DNA from: Pseudomonas sp. N40(2020)
GTDB lineage: Bacteria > Pseudomonadota > Gammaproteobacteria > Pseudomonadales > Pseudomonadaceae
Assembly (NCBI RefSeq): GCF_014472415.1
Contig: NZ_JACSZV010000041.1
Coordinates: 1 to 61,742, forward strand
Direction: 5' to 3'
Length of the DNA stretch: 61,742 bases
In this document: in pieces, positions 17,002-25,549 of the stretch
Layout: every line of letters starts with the position of its first letter
Numbering within the stretch: position 1 is the stretch's first letter
Translations under genes and position numbers: made by a program
Notes under the pieces: generated by a model
Told to the model about the DNA's origin: nothing
Databases searched by the model: none
Seen by the model: the letters and a program-made list of their open reading frames with translations, nothing else

Positions 17002-17045
17002 CAAATCAAAACCAGAGTGCATACCTTGATTCTGGTTTTAATTTG
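17002..17045. promoter_or_regulatory. 44-bp near-perfect inverted repeat upstream of the MFS gene
   Basis: Arms CAAATCAAAACCAGA (17002-17016) and TCTGGTTTTAATTTG (17031-17045) pair at 14 of 15 positions around a 14-bp spacer. The repeat ends 22 bp before the MFS start. Its size and place suggest a repressor operator. No local regulator gene is obvious. Confidence 0.55.
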
Positions 17046-17067
17046 AAACCCAAAAGGGAATCCGGGT

Positions 17068-18267
17068 ATGAAATCTCAATCACTTAACAGCAGTGTCGTG
17101 CTGCTTTTCGCCGTCGCCTGCGGCCTGGCCGTGGGCAACGTGTATTACGCACAGCCGCTGCTGGATGCCATGGCCGAGGCGTTTGCCATGTCGCCGGCCT
17201 CCATCGGCATCGTCGTTACTCTGACTCAAATCGGTTACGGCGTTGGGCTGGTATTGCTCGTGCCGCTCGGTGATTTGCTGAATCGACGACGGTTGATCGT
17301 CTCGCAAACGCTGTTGTCAGCGGCGGCGTTATTGATTATCGCGCTGGCCCCCACCAGTCTTTGGTTATTGCTTGGCATGACGCTGACCGGTTTGCTCGCG
17401 GTGGTCACTCAAGTCTTGGTGGCTTACGCGGCGACACTGACAGATCCGGCACAACGCGGTCGCGTAGTCGGCGTCGTTACCAGTGGCATCGTTGTCGGCA
17501 TCCTGCTGGCGCGCACGATCGCCGGAGCCATGGCCGATCTGGCCGGATGGCGAGCCATCTATTGGTTGTCGGCGGGACTGACATTGGTGATGGCTTTGCT
17601 GCTGTTTCGCGTGCTGCCCAAAGCAGAAGCGCCGCAACCGGCGACACGTTACAGCGCACTGATCGCCTCGGTATTCAGCCTGTTCAAGGAAGAGCCGGTT
17701 CTGCGCCAACGCGCACTGCTCGCTCTGCTGACCTTCGCCAGCGCCATGGTGTTGTGGACGCCGATGGTGCTGCCACTGGCCGCCCCACCGCTGTCGCTTT
17801 CCCACAGCGAAATCGGATTATTCGGACTCGCCGGTGCAGCAGGTGCACTGGCCGCCGCGCGCGCCGGACACTTGGCCGACCGAGGCTTGGGCCAATGGGT
17901 CAGCGGGCTTTCCCTGCTGTTGATGCTCGGCTCGTGGCTGCCGATCGCCCTCACCCAATCCTCGCTGTGGGCGTTGCTGCTTGGAGTGATTACTTTGGAT
18001 CTAGGCTTGCAAGCCGTGCACGTCACCAGCCAGAGCATGATCTACAGCGTGCGCCCCGAAGCGCAAAGCCGCCTTACCGCCGGTTACATGCTGTTTTATT
18101 CGATCGGCAGCGCGTTGGGCTCAATCGGATCAACCGCCATGTATGCGTGGGCCGGTTGGACTGGCGTGTGCCTGCTGGGTGCAGGCATCAACGCGGTCGC
18201 GCTGGGCTATTGGTGGCTGACCCTGAAAAGCGGCGCACCTGAACGATGCGCCACCCAAGCGGGCTAA
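17068..18267 (+). CDS. MFS transporter, drug/sugar efflux type
   Basis: A 399-residue, probably 12-helix major facilitator. The N-terminus VACGLAVGNVYYAQPLLDAMAEAF is typical of the DHA/YgaY-like exporter branch. The loop 2-3 motif (LVPLGDLLNRRRLIVSQ) and a repeated form after helix 8 (AGHLADRGLG) are present. It likely exports small molecules by proton antiport; the substrate is unknown. The gene has a striking inverted repeat just upstream and is convergent with the cytochrome b561 gene, whose stop overlaps its last codons by 4 bp. Confidence 0.85.
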   Translation: MKSQSLNSSVVLLFAVACGLAVGNVYYAQPLLDAMAEAFAMSPASIGIVVTLTQIGYGVGLVLLVPLGDLLNRRRLIVSQTLLSAAALLIIALAPTSLWLLLGMTLTGLLAVVTQVLVAYAATLTDPAQRGRVVGVVTSGIVVGILLARTIAGAMADLAGWRAIYWLSAGLTLVMALLLFRVLPKAEAPQPATRYSALIASVFSLFKEEPVLRQRALLALLTFASAMVLWTPMVLPLAAPPLSLSHSEIGLFGLAGAAGALAAARAGHLADRGLGQWVSGLSLLLMLGSWLPIALTQSSLWALLLGVITLDLGLQAVHVTSQSMIYSVRPEAQSRLTAGYMLFYSIGSALGSIGSTAMYAWAGWTGVCLLGAGINAVALGYWWLTLKSGAPERCATQAG

Positions 18268-18809
18268 CTGCGATCTCGCCCACGCAACATACTGTCGAGT
18301 ACCTCGTCGCGGCGCACCCAGCCATGGAACAACGCCGCCGCCAGGTGCAGCAGCACGGTCAGAAACAACAGATACGCCAGATACCCATGGGCTTTGCGCA
18401 GAAACGCAAACACCTGCGCATCGGCCGGCACAATCGACGGCAACTGCAACGAACTGCTGAGCATCACCGGCTCCCCCGAGGCGCTGATCATCGCCCAACC
18501 GAGCAGCGGCAACACCAGCATCAACGCATACAACAAGACGTGCGAAGCCTTGGCGGCCAGCACCTGCCAGTCCGGCAGATCCGCCGGCAATGGTGGCTGG
18601 CGCGTCGAGAAACGCACCAAAAGACGCACGATCACCAGCGCCAGAATCGCGATACCCAACGGCTTGTGCAGATTGATCAGCCATTCATGCCGTTCTGAGA
18701 CCGAGGTGACCATACCGGCACCAATAAACAGCATCGCGATGATCATCACCGCCATCAGCCAGTGCAGCAGCCGCGCCAACAGCGCGAAATGAGTCGGTTG
18801 CGTGCTCAT
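18264..18809 (-). CDS. Cytochrome b561 family protein
   Basis: A 181-residue di-haem membrane protein with four helices. Candidate haem-ligating histidines are in LLARLLHWLMAVM (helix 1), LINLHKPLGIAILAL (helix 2), ASHVLLYALMLVLPLLGW (helix 3) and LLHLAAALFHGW (helix 4). It probably shuttles electrons from quinol to a periplasmic acceptor. Its start overlaps the stop of the catalase-family gene by 4 bp (ATGA), so the two are translationally coupled. This suggests electron delivery to, or joint function with, that haem protein. The pair lies downstream of an ECF-type promoter at 19945-19969. Confidence 0.88.
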   Translation of the reverse strand: MSTQPTHFALLARLLHWLMAVMIIAMLFIGAGMVTSVSERHEWLINLHKPLGIAILALVIVRLLVRFSTRQPPLPADLPDWQVLAAKASHVLLYALMLVLPLLGWAMISASGEPVMLSSSLQLPSIVPADAQVFAFLRKAHGYLAYLLFLTVLLHLAAALFHGWVRRDEVLDSMLRGRDRS

Positions 18810-19900
18810 GGGCGAGCCTCCTGTTTGGCGGCGGGCAATTGGCTGACTTCGCTGGTGCGGCGCAGGTAGGAATCGGCGTAACCGGCGGAGCGAGCGGCCA
18901 GCAATGGATCGTCGGAACCTTGAATCCCGGCCGGTAAAACCAGTGGGTCGTAGTTGATGTCACGGCACTCGCCGCTCAGTTGCGGCTGTGTTTTCTCCAG
19001 CACCAACGTGCCGGCATTCAACACCTTGCGACCCTCGGGCCAGGTTTTGCTGGCGTCGTTCACCGGGTCATCGGCGTTAGCCAGGGTGATATTCAACTGA
19101 AAACGCAGTGGTGCAGCAGCCAAGCGTTGCACCAGGTCTTTCTCCAGAAAGTCGCCGCCCTCGGGGGCGGTGGCGCCAGCAGCGTCCTGAGCCAAAGGCT
19201 TCATGCTCCAGCGCACGGCCTGTTTTTTCCCGCTGGCATCCACCAGATAGAAGGCATTGATGCTGTTATAGGTTTCAGTGGCGTAGCTCGCCGATGGTTT
19301 GGCGGTCTTCACCCAAGTGAGAAACGGCACGGCTTCCGGGTGCGATGCGAAGAATGCCGGCACCTTGGCCGGGTCCGGTTTGCCGGTGGCCGGATCCGGC
19401 GACTGCGCCTGTTGCAGTTGATAGAACGCCTCAGGCGTACCCACCGGAAACACCGGCATGCTGTTCATCCCGGTGCGCCACTGCTGGCCGTTGGCCTGGG
19501 TGAAACGCAGCGCCAGACTGCGAATCGGTACGCTGCTGTCCGGCGCATAAGGATTGCCCGCTGGCAACGCAAAACGCCCCACCACCGGGGTGCGTGGCTC
19601 GTTGAATACCTGCGCGGTCGAGAACGCTCGCGCCTCGCCGCTGCTCTCGAAATGGCCGATGACGCAAACGCCCTTGCCGTGATTGCGGCGGAACCCGGGA
19701 TGCACACCGTTGTTCTTTTCAAATACATCGACCAGCGCCTTGGGCGTCAGACGTTGTGGGTCAAAGTTGCCATGCACGTAGGCAAACGCCCCGGCCACTG
19801 CTGCGACCACCACGGCTATGCCGCCAAGACGCAAAATCAGGCTCGCGGCACTCAGTGGCGGGCGCTGCGGCCCGCCTGTGGGTGAAGTGCGATCAACCAT
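18806..19900 (-). CDS. Catalase-related periplasmic haem peroxidase (SrpA-like)
   Basis: A 364-residue member of the small catalase-family peroxidases. A single N-terminal hydrophobic segment (about 20-45) would export or anchor it. Catalase landmarks are FRRNHGKGVCVIGHFES with the distal His, RSLALRFTQANGQQWRTGMNSMPVFPV, and a C-terminal segment around SAGYADSYLRRTSEV where these proteins keep the haem-ligand Tyr. It lacks the C-terminal half of full catalases. The start at 19900 follows GGAG six bases away; the frame opens at 19951. It probably detoxifies peroxide in the periplasm with the coupled cytochrome b561. Confidence 0.85.
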   Translation of the reverse strand: MVDRTSPTGGPQRPPLSAASLILRLGGIAVVVAAVAGAFAYVHGNFDPQRLTPKALVDVFEKNNGVHPGFRRNHGKGVCVIGHFESSGEARAFSTAQVFNEPRTPVVGRFALPAGNPYAPDSSVPIRSLALRFTQANGQQWRTGMNSMPVFPVGTPEAFYQLQQAQSPDPATGKPDPAKVPAFFASHPEAVPFLTWVKTAKPSASYATETYNSINAFYLVDASGKKQAVRWSMKPLAQDAAGATAPEGGDFLEKDLVQRLAAAPLRFQLNITLANADDPVNDASKTWPEGRKVLNAGTLVLEKTQPQLSGECRDINYDPLVLPAGIQGSDDPLLAARSAGYADSYLRRTSEVSQLPAAKQEARP

Positions 19901-19944
19901 GAATAACTCCAGGGCCATCGGCCACAAATAGTAAGAATCAGCAA

Positions 19945-19969
19945 GACGCACCCCGTCAGGATTTATTCC
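19945..19969 (-). promoter_or_regulatory. ECF-type promoter for the catalase/cytochrome b561 operon
   Basis: Read on the minus strand, GGAATA (19969-19964) is followed after exactly 15 bp by CGTC (19948-19945). It lies about 45 bp before the catalase start. It mirrors the promoter of the divergent sigma factor gene. Confidence 0.72.
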
Positions 19970-19997
19970 ACGACCCGGTATTTATTTTTCCGAACGT

Positions 19998-20022
19998 GGA
20001 ATAACCTCAAGCGATGGACGTC
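19998..20022 (+). promoter_or_regulatory. ECF-type promoter for the sigma/anti-sigma operon
   Basis: GGAATA (19998-20003), a 15-bp spacer and CGTC (20019-20022) lie 36 bp before the sigma gene. It has the same elements and spacing as the minus-strand promoter. The -35 regions form the arms TTATTCCACG/CGTGGAATAA, a perfect 10-bp inverted repeat. This suggests autoregulation. Confidence 0.72.
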
Positions 20023-20057
20023 TCCCTAGTCCACAGCGTAGTTACTAGCAGAAATTC

Positions 20058-20564
20058 ATGAGCGAATTCGACGAACAGTTGAGAGAAATCATTCCCAGAT
20101 TGCGCCGCTTTGCCGTGTCGTTGACGCGCAACAGCAGCAGCGCCGACGATCTGGTACAGGCGAGCCTGGAGCGGGCACTGTCGAGTTGGGGCGATAAACG
20201 CGCCGAGGGCGACCTGCGTGCCTGGCTGTTTGCGATCCTGTATCGACAGTTTCTCGATGCTCATCGCCGTTCTCGCCGCTATGCACGGATGCTTGAGTTT
20301 TTTACCGGTCGCGACGACGTCGAGCCTTCGGTGGAGCGCACGGTGATCGCCCAATCGACCCTGCAAGCCTTCGACCGATTGCCCACCGAGCAACGCGCCC
20401 TGCTAATGATGGTCTCGGTTGAAGGCCTTTCCTATAAAGAGGTCGCCGAGATCCTTGGCGCCCCGATCGGCACCGTGATGTCGCGCCTGTCCCGCGCCCG
20501 CCAGGCCTTGCGCCAACTCAGCGACGGCGAAATCAGCAGCCCTTCTTTGCGGATACTCAAATGA
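20058..20564 (+). CDS. ECF-family RNA polymerase sigma factor
   Basis: A 168-residue sigma-70 family ECF factor. Region 2 (RLRRFAVSLTRNSSSADDLVQASLERALSSW, GDLRAWLFAILYRQFLDAHRR) and region 4 (FDRLPTEQRALLMMVSVEGLSYKEVAEILGAPIGTVMSRLSRARQALRQL) are both complete. Its stop overlaps the anti-sigma gene start by 4 bp. A matching ECF promoter precedes both its own operon and the divergent catalase/cytochrome b561 operon, so it probably activates both, perhaps in response to oxidative or envelope stress. The stress signal is inferred from the target genes. Confidence 0.93.
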   Translation: MSEFDEQLREIIPRLRRFAVSLTRNSSSADDLVQASLERALSSWGDKRAEGDLRAWLFAILYRQFLDAHRRSRRYARMLEFFTGRDDVEPSVERTVIAQSTLQAFDRLPTEQRALLMMVSVEGLSYKEVAEILGAPIGTVMSRLSRARQALRQLSDGEISSPSLRILK

Positions 20565-21316
20565 TCAGCCTGCCTCCCAGCGAGCGTGACCTGCACGCTT
20601 ACGTCGACCACCAGCTCAGCGACGCCGACCGGCGTGTGCTGGAAACCTGGCTGGCCAGCCACCCGGATGAAGCCGCGCAAGTGCGCGGCTGGCAACAGGA
20701 CGCCCAGCAACTGCGTGCGGCGCTAAGTGGCGCGCTACAGCAACCGGCCAATCCGGCGCTTGATCCGTCGATGATTCGTCAGCGCCGCAAACTTCAGTCG
20801 CGCCGCCATCTGGCCAGCGCTGCAGTGTTGCTGATCGCGGTCAGCGTCGGCGGTTTCAGTGGCTGGCAGGCGCGGGAAATGACCCTCGTGCGCGCCTCCA
20901 TATTGCCGATGACCGATGCGTTGCAGGCCTATCGACTGATTGCCCAGCAAGGCATATTGCCGGCCGATTACAAGGTCGATGGCGACGGCGATATGCAGCG
21001 CTGGCTCGACCGCTATTTCAATCAGGCGGGGCGCTTGCCAGACCTGAAGTCGGCCGGATTTGAACCGGTCAGTGGTCGCCTGCTCAGCACCGATGAAGGT
21101 CCGGCAGCGATGGTGATGTATGAGGATAGCGGTGGGCACAAGGTGAGTTTTTATGTGCGACCGCCGGGGCCGAAAAACACCTTTTTGCCCCGTGGCAGCC
21201 GCAGTGATGGGGATTTGCAGGCCGAGTATTGGTCGGGTGGCGGGTACAACTATGCGATGGTCAGCCCGGTTGATACGCCAGCGGCGCAACAGCTCAAGCA
21301 ATCGCTGCAATTCTGA
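20561..21316 (+). CDS. Membrane-bound anti-sigma factor
   Basis: A 251-residue protein with a short cytoplasmic anti-sigma domain (HAYVDHQLSDADRRVLETWLASHPDEAAQV, residues 12-41), one membrane helix (about 84-101) and a periplasmic C-terminal domain of about 150 residues. It contains no cysteine, so it is not a zinc-binding redox (ZAS) anti-sigma. Release of the sigma factor would need proteolysis or another conformational signal. It is translationally coupled to the sigma gene (4-bp overlap), as expected for a stoichiometric inhibitor. Confidence 0.88.
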   Translation: MISLPPSERDLHAYVDHQLSDADRRVLETWLASHPDEAAQVRGWQQDAQQLRAALSGALQQPANPALDPSMIRQRRKLQSRRHLASAAVLLIAVSVGGFSGWQAREMTLVRASILPMTDALQAYRLIAQQGILPADYKVDGDGDMQRWLDRYFNQAGRLPDLKSAGFEPVSGRLLSTDEGPAAMVMYEDSGGHKVSFYVRPPGPKNTFLPRGSRSDGDLQAEYWSGGGYNYAMVSPVDTPAAQQLKQSLQF

Positions 21317-21327
21317 AACACGCGTGC

Positions 21328-22299
21328 TCAAAAACCGACATCCAGCACCACATTGTCCAGATACGTCCCCGCCGGCGGTGTGGTCTGGTCGGTGTAGATC
21401 TTTGCGTTGTAATTGAAAATCTGGCTGCCGGTACCCAAGCCGTTACCCGGATTGACCTCGGCATCGGTACTCGCCCGACGCGCCGTACCGACACTGCCCC
21501 AACGCGTCGTGCCAGCGCTTTTGAAAATGTCATAGGCCAGGTAGTTGCCGCCGGAGATCATCCGCCGTCGCCCACCCACGCTTACCGGGTTCTGACCGTC
21601 GCTCAAGCCCACGGTGTAGGCGCTGCCCTTGGTGCAAGCCAGATTGATGGTCTGCCCGGTCACCGGCGTAAAGGCACTGACCACCGGCGCACTGCCAAAC
21701 GCGATGTTCGGCGCGGTAATCGTGCAATCGTTGGACACGGTCAGGTTGACGGTCAACGTGGTGGTTCCATTGTTGATATCGCGCCCGAGGCAGATGGCAC
21801 CGATGCCAATCCCCGAGCAGTAATTCCAGTTCCAGAAAATACTCAGGGTCTCGGTGTACACCCCGGCAGCAACGTTGCTGCCGATGGTCGTTCTCAGATA
21901 GAGCGGCACGGTTTTCGGCGTCGTCCCGTTAAGCAGCCCCAAGGCATCGATGATGCCATTGCGGGCGAAGTCATAGGCCGTGCCCCGCGTCAGCGGGTAA
22001 CTGGTGCTGTTGTTGGCGTAGATCGTGTAACCGATGACATCACCTGTCGGCCCGACCAGGCCACTTTGGGTCGAGGAGACGGTGGCCCAGAAGTTGTCGC
22101 TGCTGCTCAACAACGTCAACAGGGAACCCGTACAGCTCAAACCACCATTGAGGGTAGAACTGGGTTGCGATGTGGTGCGTACGGCAATCGAACTGAGCGT
22201 ACCGAAGGCCGCCGGCGTGGTGGTGACAACTGAACACAAGGCTTGCGCCGTCCCCGGCAGCATCAGCGCCAGCCACAGACACAAACGGACGCCGATCAT
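21328..22299 (-). CDS. Archaic pilus tip/two-domain spore-coat-U protein (CsuE-like)
   Basis: A 323-residue secreted protein with a signal peptide (about 1-21, MIGVRLCLWLALMLPGTAQA). Two tandem spore coat protein U-type domains are present: one with CSVVTTTPAAFG to about residue 165, and the second starting near NDCTITAPNIAFGSAP and ending in LDNVVLDVGF. Two-domain SCPU proteins at the distal end of Csu-type operons form the pilus tip adhesin. The start overlaps the usher stop (ATGA), while the frame itself opens further upstream. It is the last gene of the pilus operon. Confidence 0.86.
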   Translation of the reverse strand: MIGVRLCLWLALMLPGTAQALCSVVTTTPAAFGTLSSIAVRTTSQPSSTLNGGLSCTGSLLTLLSSSDNFWATVSSTQSGLVGPTGDVIGYTIYANNSTSYPLTRGTAYDFARNGIIDALGLLNGTTPKTVPLYLRTTIGSNVAAGVYTETLSIFWNWNYCSGIGIGAICLGRDINNGTTTLTVNLTVSNDCTITAPNIAFGSAPVVSAFTPVTGQTINLACTKGSAYTVGLSDGQNPVSVGGRRRMISGGNYLAYDIFKSAGTTRWGSVGTARRASTDAEVNPGNGLGTGSQIFNYNAKIYTDQTTPPAGTYLDNVVLDVGF

Positions 22300-24653
22300 T
22301 GGCACACCAACGGACCAATCAGCGGCACCTGGCTCTGATCCATGTCCACGCTGAACTGCGCCTTGCAGGTTTTGCCATCGGCCAGCGTGACCTTTAAAGA
22401 GTTCTGCGCCTGAAGATTTTCCAGATAGACCAGCCCGTCCCACCCGACCACCGTGTTTGTGCCGCTCTGTTCATGCAACACACCTGCGCCCAGTGGCAAT
22501 TCACGCTGTTGTGCATCGACTAACACAATGCTCGCCGCGATCACCCGGGCCAGCGGGAACTCCAGCAAGTACCCGCTGCCACGCCGCACGGCGATACGCT
22601 GCTCGACACTCGGACTACGCACGTTGGCCGGCAGATTCAGCGGATCGATTTCGTATTTGCCACGGTAATAAGCACTGCTCCACGGTACTAACAGATGTCC
22701 GTTCTTGTCGGTCTGACCCACTTGCTGGTTTTCATAGCGCACCGGAATGTCGGCAAAACCATCGGTACTGACCACGACAAACGCATCGTCGATGCGGTTG
22801 GCGGCGAACACCTGCTGATCCATCCACACCAGCGAGCCACTGGCATCGGCCCAACGGGTTTCGGCGTCCGAGGTACCATAAACCCCGGCCTGCAACTGCA
22901 CCGATTGCAGACGCCAGGTCACGTCAGCCTGACGGTAATCGGCGCCTTCACCCTTGGCGTAACCCAGATTGAAGCCCACCCCGCCCTCGGATGGCACCGC
23001 GCGGCTGTAGTTGATCCGCTGCTGGGTCTGCCCGGTCTTGCTGCGTTCACTGCTGATCGCCAGGCTGCCACGCAAGTCAAACGGAATCACCAGTTGCGCC
23101 TGCACCGCCCAGTTGCTGTCGCCGATCTCGCGGTTGGCCGACAGGTAGAAACTGCTGTTGCGCCACAGCGGTTTGCTCCAGCTCAGATTAAGCAGGCGCG
23201 TGCGCGAATCGTCAGCCGCGCGCACATCGAAATACCCGGCACCGAGGCTGCCCCAGCGCTCGAGATTGAGGCTCAGCGTGGCCTGTTCGCTGCGGCGGCT
23301 GAGGCTGATGTAGGGGCTGTCGACCACGGTCAGGTCGGCGTATTGATCGTGCCGTTGCAGGCGTTGATAAGAAAAACTGAAGCGCTGGTTGCTGTACTGA
23401 TAACCCAGGCTCAATTGCTCGCCACCGTCGCCCTCGAAACGACTCTGGCTGATCGCACTGTTGAGCACGCCGAAATTGCCGAGCCGCAGGTTCCCCCCGA
23501 GCCCTGCGAGGGTCAGGCTATCAGCGGCTTCGGCGTGGCTCTCGAGGGTGAAAGTGTCGCTGACGCCATATCGCAGGCTGCCGGAGGTCACGCCCGGCCC
23601 GTAACTGAAATCCTTCAGGGCGTAATCGCGACGCAACGTACCGGCGGCCACGGAGAAATCACTCAAACCCTTTTGCAGCAAACTGCTGGTGACATAGAAC
23701 GGCACTGTGGTCGAAACCTGCCGACCCAGCGCATCCGTAGTCACCACCACCGCTTCGCCAGCGCCATTGATGAACGGAATGTTGGTCAGCGTATACGGCC
23801 CAGGTTGCAGGTCGGCGCTGCTGGATTTGTAGCCATTGATAAACAGATCCACCGAGGACGGCACCGCTGCTTCGCCGGCAAACTGCGGCAGTGGATAGGT
23901 GACCAGATCCGGGCGCACCGCGAAGTCCCGGGAGAACTGCACGCCGCCCAGCCGAACCGAACTGCTCCATGGCAACGCGCCGCTGATCACGTCGCCGGCT
24001 TCGTAGGTGAGCATTCGCTCGTCATCGGAGTAACGCCAAGTGGTGTCGTAACGCAGATAGCCGTTGTTCAGGGTACTGAGCGAATCACCGGACAAGGTGC
24101 GCCGATACTGCCCGGTATTGGACAAGATGCCCCAACTGTCGAACAGCCGCACTTCATTCCAGGCCGCCAGATACGTGCTGGCATCGTCGGTGTCGTTGAG
24201 GTACAGGTCATAGTTGAATAGCGCGCCGAAACTGCTCAATGCCGGGGTTCGTGGATAGGCCTGGCGATTGCCGATCAATTGCTCCGGCAGCCAGTCCGGC
24301 GGTACGTCGAGAAGCAAGCGCTGACCGACGCTGTCGTAATCGCTGTGCAGCCCCGGCAGACCGTCGAGGTCGACTTCTACGCCGAGGTTATCGGGCAGTT
24401 TCATGCCGGTTTCGCGCAACGCCGTGGCCGGCAGATACAGTCGCCCACCGCGCTGCTCCACCGCCACCACGCGGCCGGTATTCATCTGGTTGACCACCAG
24501 TTCCAGAAACAACTGTGCATCACTGACGGCCTCCATGCCGCTGGGCGGTGGCGGCAGCTCGCCGGCCCCGGTTGGTTGAACGAACACCAGGCAACAAGCG
24601 CCGGTCATGAGCCACAACGGACGCTGAATACGGCGAGCCCATCCTGGGCTCAT
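22296..24653 (-). CDS. Outer-membrane fimbrial usher (CsuD-like)
   Basis: A 785-residue PapC/FimD-family usher with a signal peptide, N-terminal chaperone-binding domain (LFLELVVNQMNTGRVV), a central beta-barrel and plug region (PLPQFAGEAAVPSSVDLFINGYKSSS, PYTLTNIPFINGAGEAVVVTTDALGRQ), and C-terminal domains ending in CKAQFSVDM. It receives chaperone-subunit complexes and extrudes the pilus. The length (near 800) and lack of extended domains match archaic-type ushers. It has a 4-bp overlap with the tip gene and a 77-bp gap from the chaperone gene. Confidence 0.93.
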   Translation of the reverse strand: MSPGWARRIQRPLWLMTGACCLVFVQPTGAGELPPPPSGMEAVSDAQLFLELVVNQMNTGRVVAVEQRGGRLYLPATALRETGMKLPDNLGVEVDLDGLPGLHSDYDSVGQRLLLDVPPDWLPEQLIGNRQAYPRTPALSSFGALFNYDLYLNDTDDASTYLAAWNEVRLFDSWGILSNTGQYRRTLSGDSLSTLNNGYLRYDTTWRYSDDERMLTYEAGDVISGALPWSSSVRLGGVQFSRDFAVRPDLVTYPLPQFAGEAAVPSSVDLFINGYKSSSADLQPGPYTLTNIPFINGAGEAVVVTTDALGRQVSTTVPFYVTSSLLQKGLSDFSVAAGTLRRDYALKDFSYGPGVTSGSLRYGVSDTFTLESHAEAADSLTLAGLGGNLRLGNFGVLNSAISQSRFEGDGGEQLSLGYQYSNQRFSFSYQRLQRHDQYADLTVVDSPYISLSRRSEQATLSLNLERWGSLGAGYFDVRAADDSRTRLLNLSWSKPLWRNSSFYLSANREIGDSNWAVQAQLVIPFDLRGSLAISSERSKTGQTQQRINYSRAVPSEGGVGFNLGYAKGEGADYRQADVTWRLQSVQLQAGVYGTSDAETRWADASGSLVWMDQQVFAANRIDDAFVVVSTDGFADIPVRYENQQVGQTDKNGHLLVPWSSAYYRGKYEIDPLNLPANVRSPSVEQRIAVRRGSGYLLEFPLARVIAASIVLVDAQQRELPLGAGVLHEQSGTNTVVGWDGLVYLENLQAQNSLKVTLADGKTCKAQFSVDMDQSQVPLIGPLVCQ

Positions 24654-24730
24654 ACGCGCTTTACGTCCGTCAATGGACTCAATCCTCCTGATACTGCTTT
24701 AACCGACGCCAGCTATTGAGACTCGAATCC

Positions 24731-25519
24731 TCAGCGTGCCGGGGTGATGCTCTGCACTTGGGGCGCACCATTGACCCGCACCTGCAACGCCGAATCACCG
24801 GCCAGCGAACCCGGTGCCGGCCAGCGCATCACCGCCCCCGGCAGCACATAACCCAGCAGGCCTTCAGCCACAGGTTTGCTCTGCCCACCCTGTTTGATAG
24901 CCACGTCGGTCAGCCGCGCATGGACCGCACCCTGATTGCGCACTTCCACATAAGGCCGGCCGTCGACCGCCACTGTGCGCCAGCTCAACTGTGGCAGGCC
25001 GATGCCTTTGGGATCACGTGGGCGCGTGCTGTCCTCTTTGCTCCACAGCCCCGCACCGTAGGCAAACAGCGGGACCGAGTAACGCATCTGGAAACGAATG
25101 GCCGCCGCCGTTTTGCCACCGTCAGCGGAGGCCGGTTGTGCAGAGGGGATTTCGTCGATGATGATGCGGTAGGCCAGTTCCTGCCCCGGCGGTACGTCTT
25201 TGGTTCGGGTCAGGCGCACCAATTGCTTTTGCCCCGGTTCGATCTTCGCCACCGGCGGACTGCCAATCACGTCGCGCTGATTCTGGTACTGCTCTGCAAA
25301 ACCGTTCTGGCTCCAGGCGAAGACGCGAATCTGCAGATTGGCGGTTTCGTTGCCACGGTTTTCCAGCCACAACGCGCTGGCCTGTTGGTCGGCCTCAAGC
25401 ACCGGATCAATCGGCCAGATCAATACCGAACTGGCCGCCTGCGTATGGCCTGCTGCGAACATGGCCAGCGCCAACATTGCGCTCTGAATGAACAAGTGCC
25501 GAGATGTAACTAACCCCAT
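24731..25519 (-). CDS. Periplasmic pilus chaperone (CsuC-like)
   Basis: A 262-residue PapD-like chaperone with a signal peptide (to about 29). The first Ig-like domain holds VLIWPIDPVLEADQQASALWLENRGNETANLQIRVFAWSQ, and KQLVRLTRTKDVPPGQELAYRIIIDEIP corresponds to the subunit-binding strand and domain junction. The second domain ends in VNGAPQVQSITPAR. It folds and caps pilus subunits in the periplasm by donor-strand complementation and delivers them to the usher. Archaic chaperones of this kind pair with SCPU subunits, encoded next to it. Confidence 0.92.
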   Translation of the reverse strand: MGLVTSRHLFIQSAMLALAMFAAGHTQAASSVLIWPIDPVLEADQQASALWLENRGNETANLQIRVFAWSQNGFAEQYQNQRDVIGSPPVAKIEPGQKQLVRLTRTKDVPPGQELAYRIIIDEIPSAQPASADGGKTAAAIRFQMRYSVPLFAYGAGLWSKEDSTRPRDPKGIGLPQLSWRTVAVDGRPYVEVRNQGAVHARLTDVAIKQGGQSKPVAEGLLGYVLPGAVMRWPAPGSLAGDSALQVRVNGAPQVQSITPAR

Positions 25520-25549
25520 AAAACCGCTCCCTGTCGAACAACCTTCGCC

